Below are positions 62,125 to 64,000 of a stretch of 64,000 nucleotides of DNA, piece by piece. Positions within the stretch are counted from its first letter, which is position 1. Every line of letters starts with the position of its first letter. This DNA is from Synechococcus sp. J7-Johnson (GTDB lineage Bacteria; Cyanobacteriota; Cyanobacteriia; PCC-6307; Cyanobiaceae). Made by a program: the position numbers and the translations under genes. The stretch lies in assembly GCF_024345795.1 (NCBI RefSeq), contig NZ_JAGQBU010000007.1, positions 52,788 to 116,787 on the forward strand, written 5' to 3'. A model generated the notes under the pieces. That model was not told where the DNA came from. It saw only the letters and a list, made by a program, of their open reading frames with translations, and did no database searches.

Positions 62125-62347
62125 GCCGCGCCGCGCCGCCTTGCTGAGCCGGCTGCGCTCGACGGCATTGCTGATGGTGTTGTTCTTATGCATCCCGCTG
62201 GTGGGGCTGGTGCTGATCTCCTGGGCCATGAGCCTGTTCGCCGCACCGATCCTTACCTCGGCCAACGTCTGGGCCTTCGTGCTTGGGCAATTGCTGGTGG
62301 CGAGCCTGTTCAGCTGGCTTCTGGCCTGGAAGTTTCCGGTGGTGTGA
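62114..62347 (+). CDS. Small two-helix membrane protein
   Basis: A 77-residue protein from ATG 62114: a basic N-terminus (MRAKPRRAALLSRLRS), a first helix (LLMVLFLCIPLVGLVLISWA) and a second (FVLGQLLVASLFSWLLAW). No family recognised. Same orientation as, and overlapping with, the gene before it. Confidence 0.6.
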   Translation: MRAKPRRAALLSRLRSTALLMVLFLCIPLVGLVLISWAMSLFAAPILTSANVWAFVLGQLLVASLFSWLLAWKFPVV

Positions 62348-62524
62348 GCCCCTGCCACTGGCCCAGCTTGGACGCACGGCTGCGCTGGAGTGTCATTAAT
62401 GGAAGCAGCCTTGAAGAAACTCGTCCCGATCTGGCTTGACCAAGTAGACGCAACAGAGGTCATGGGTGATGTAGCTTGAGGTCTAGAGCCTGCAAGGGGT
62501 GCTGATGGGCGGCCTTGAACAGTC

Positions 62525-62866
62525 CTAATGGGCTACGTGGGGGACGCATGTCGTCAGAGCCGCCTGCAACTGCTCTGAGCGGATCCCGTAGAACGCCTGC
62601 AGCAGTGAGGCCAACAGCAGCTCCTCTGGTGGGACTGATGGCCGCCCTTCTGATGCATACAGCTCACAGAAGGTGGGATTGAGCCGATCGAGCGCCTGAT
62701 CAGCCAGCTTCCTGATCCGCCGCAGCGGATGACTGGCCGGGATCCGCTCCTCGATCGACACGTAGGAGAACAGGGAGCCGCTGCGCTCCTGCTGACCACG
62801 CATCACGACAGGGGCAGTTGCCCCATTTTCGCAGGGACGGCCAGGTTTTTCAGCAAACTCCTAAGC
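62525..62866 (-). mobile_element. Insertion sequence remnant, transposase N-terminus (IS5/IS1182-like)
   Basis: A 93-codon frame (62806-62525) encodes only the N-terminal domain of a transposase: SLFSYVSIEERIPASHPLRR and YASEGRPSVPPEELLLASLL, the DUF772-type segment of IS5/IS1182 elements. After YGIRSEQ the frame turns to unrelated residues and stops, so the catalytic DDE domain is missing. Upstream of the ATG, to about 62866, the sequence resembles an element end (minus strand TTAGGAGTTTGCTGAAAAAC). It is a dead remnant. Confidence 0.75.
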
Positions 62867-62870
62867 GGCC

Positions 62871-62999
62871 ATGACCATCCAGGATGAGATCCCGACCCAT
62901 GAGCAACCGCTCGGGCAGGCGGAGACTCTCTAGCAGGAGGTCCGTGCCGTGCTGAGCGACGACCCAGCTGCCATCACCTGGGAGCTCTGGAGCCTCTGA
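62871..62999 (+). pseudogene. Short decayed reading frame
   Basis: ATG 62871 opens a frame (MTIQDEIPTHEQPLGQAETL) that meets TAG after 20 codons. The same frame then continues as QEVRAVLSDDPAAITWELWSL to TGA at 62999. It could be a 43-residue small protein with one nonsense codon, but it may be chance. No family recognised. Confidence 0.25.
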
Positions 63000-63140
63000 G
63001 CGGCTCACACCCGCTGGTAGCGGCTGCGGAGGAGGGAGAGGGGCAGGGCGGTGCTGGAGCCCAGGAGCCTCCGGTGCGCAGCTGATCTCCGCAGGTGCAC
63101 CGTGCTGCGCGGCGAAACCGATGCTCCGGGTGGCGACTGT
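63000..63140. other. Non-coding stretch in the decaying right-hand border
   Basis: GC-rich sequence with short, unconvincing ORFs. I see no gene, repeat or RNA signature here. Confidence 0.35.
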
Positions 63141-63672
63141 TCATGGTTCCTGTGCCGGTTCGATCAGAGCCCGGAGTTTTTGCCCCCCGCTGACCGCGAA
63201 GCCCTCTCGCTCATAGAAGTCGAGAGTGCGCGCGAAGGCAGGCAGCGGCGGCGTCGCCACCTCCAGTCGACTCCAGCTCTGCCTGCGGCCATGGCCTCGG
63301 CGTTGGCAGCCAGCAGAGCGCTGCCAACGCCGGGGCCCCGATGGGGCGGGCGCACGTAGAGCTCGGCATAGAGCGCAAAGACCTCGCACAGTGCCAGGAA
63401 TGCCAGAGGCTCGCTGCTGTTGCCAGGGCCGCGGGCGAGGAAGACGACGCATCGACCGTTCTCCAGGGCTGCCTCCAGTCGCGACTGGGTGGACGTCGCA
63501 TCGAAATTGTCAGGCGACAGCGAAAACTGGTCCAGCCAATTCCGGATGTCGCTTGACAGAAATGAAAGACCCGCTCGCTGATGCGGGTCTGGATCTCCTC
63601 CAGCAGCTCTCCGGTGAGGGTGATGATCGCTGGGGCATCCGACACCTCAGCCAGCTCGATGCGTGGTGTCAT
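63141..63672 (-). pseudogene. GNAT acetyltransferase pseudogene with several frameshifts
   Basis: Pieces of one GNAT-fold N-acetyltransferase appear in successive frames. MTPRIELAEVSDAPAIITLT begins at ATG 63672. After a shift near 63565 come SDIRNWLDQFSLSPDNF and RCVVFLARGPGNSSEPLAFL. A second shift near 63355 gives RPAHRGPGVGSALLAANAEA (the acetyl-CoA-binding R-G-x-G-x-G/A site), and a third near 63280 gives FARTLDFYEREGFAVSGGQK. The order is right and the total length is about 175 codons. Sequencing errors are a less likely explanation for three shifts. Confidence 0.75.
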
Positions 63673-63884
63673 CAGCGGCTCATGCTGCGGTGCGTAGGTA
63701 AGGACCAGAAGGTTATGGGTGCTGGCAACCGTGAGCTGTTCGACCTGGATGACGCCTAGCTGGCTGCACTGATCGCTGCGATGGCTCAGCCGTAACCCAC
63801 CCGCCCCGATGCGCATGGGGCTCCCCTTCACCACCACCTGAACCATGGGCGGCCATAAATATCAGCCCCCGCTTCGGCCGTCCG

Positions 63885-64000
63885 ATGCCGCCGCTGGTTC
63901 TCACGGAGGACGAAGTTCAGCAGCTGCAGAGCATCGCCAACTCCCGCTCTTTGCCCCACTCGATCGTGCAGCGCGCGCAGATCGTGCTGGCCTGCGGTGC
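63885..64000 (+). mobile_element. IS630-family transposase, N-terminal part (cut by window edge)
   Basis: ATG 63885 starts MPPLVLTEDEVQQLQSIANS, then RSLPHSIVQRAQIVLACGA to the window end, which is the typical N-terminal helix-turn-helix of IS630-type transposases (...RAQIVLA.A.G). The catalytic part lies to the right of the window. The left terminal repeat was not identified. Confidence 0.8.

Noticed and set aside
62871..62999. Stop-codon recoding at TAG (pyrrolysine or readthrough)
   Set aside because: The frame is short and unrecognised, lies among pseudogenes, and has no supporting structure.
63141..63672. Programmed frameshifting in the GNAT gene
   Set aside because: Three shifts at places without slippery heptamers; decay fits better.
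1..64000. CRISPR array
   Set aside because: No regularly spaced repeats of 23-40 bp seen; the repeats found are short tandem or inverted ones.

Overview
The window is a gene-dense, visibly GC-rich cyanobacterial chromosome segment, most like the Cyanobium/Synechococcus (cluster 5) picocyanobacteria. The signs are a ferrochelatase with a C-terminal chlorophyll-binding helix (hemH), a transaldolase with EF-hands, Psb27, a FutA/FutB-type iron transporter, an Slr0925-type SSB, DUF1824/DUF2721/DUF2854/DUF3153 proteins and a plant-type 2Fe-2S ferredoxin. I found no rRNA, tRNA or CRISPR array. Base composition was judged by eye, not computed.

Layout. 1-8.6 kb: start of ilvB (runs off the left edge), an M23 peptidase with an apparent internal deletion, hemH, a core-type tyrosine recombinase, cobO-pyrH-frr-FAD oxidoreductase, a stand-alone cyclic-nucleotide-binding protein and tal. 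8.6-12.5 kb: ftsI, a bitopic FtsL-like gene overlapping it, and a CPBP protease. 12.6-20.7 kb: a double histidine phosphatase, a dihydroorotase-like protein, lepB, a conserved membrane protein, an ArsC/Spx-like protein with ferredoxin, a methyltransferase and a family I pyrophosphatase lacking its general-base Asp. 20.8-32.3 kb: proS, psb27, purA, a PfkB kinase, cobK, ssb, argB and priA. 32.7-45.8 kb: principal sigma factor, GT39-like transferase, PAP2 phosphatase, hemC, ClC channel, L,D-transpeptidase, a second and complete pyrophosphatase, M32 carboxypeptidase, an OsmC gene interrupted by TGA, and a LuxR regulator. 45.6-57.5 kb: an APH/P-loop kinase, futA/futB-like iron transport, a Crp-family regulator behind a palindromic operator, fur, and a minus-strand run containing larC. 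57.5-62.3 kb: xthA and a GT/TPR cluster. 62.5-64 kb: a decaying border with two transposase remnants and a GNAT pseudogene.

The most interesting observation is at 43109-43531. In an OsmC-family gene the peroxidatic cysteine codon is TGA. The reading frame continues intact to the resolving cysteine, and a 6-bp perfect hairpin with a GAA loop lies 21 nt after the TGA, as expected for a bacterial selenocysteine insertion element. This is either a selenoprotein or a very clean nonsense mutation. Second is the pair of family I pyrophosphatases: the cyanobacterial-type copy carries Ala in place of the general-base Asp, while the distant paralogue keeps every catalytic residue.

Gene packing is extreme. 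Same-strand neighbours often overlap by 1-8 bp (ATGA/GTGA/TGATG), nine convergent pairs overlap tail-to-tail by 4-119 bp, and the divergent pair at 16069-16070 shares bases of its start codons.
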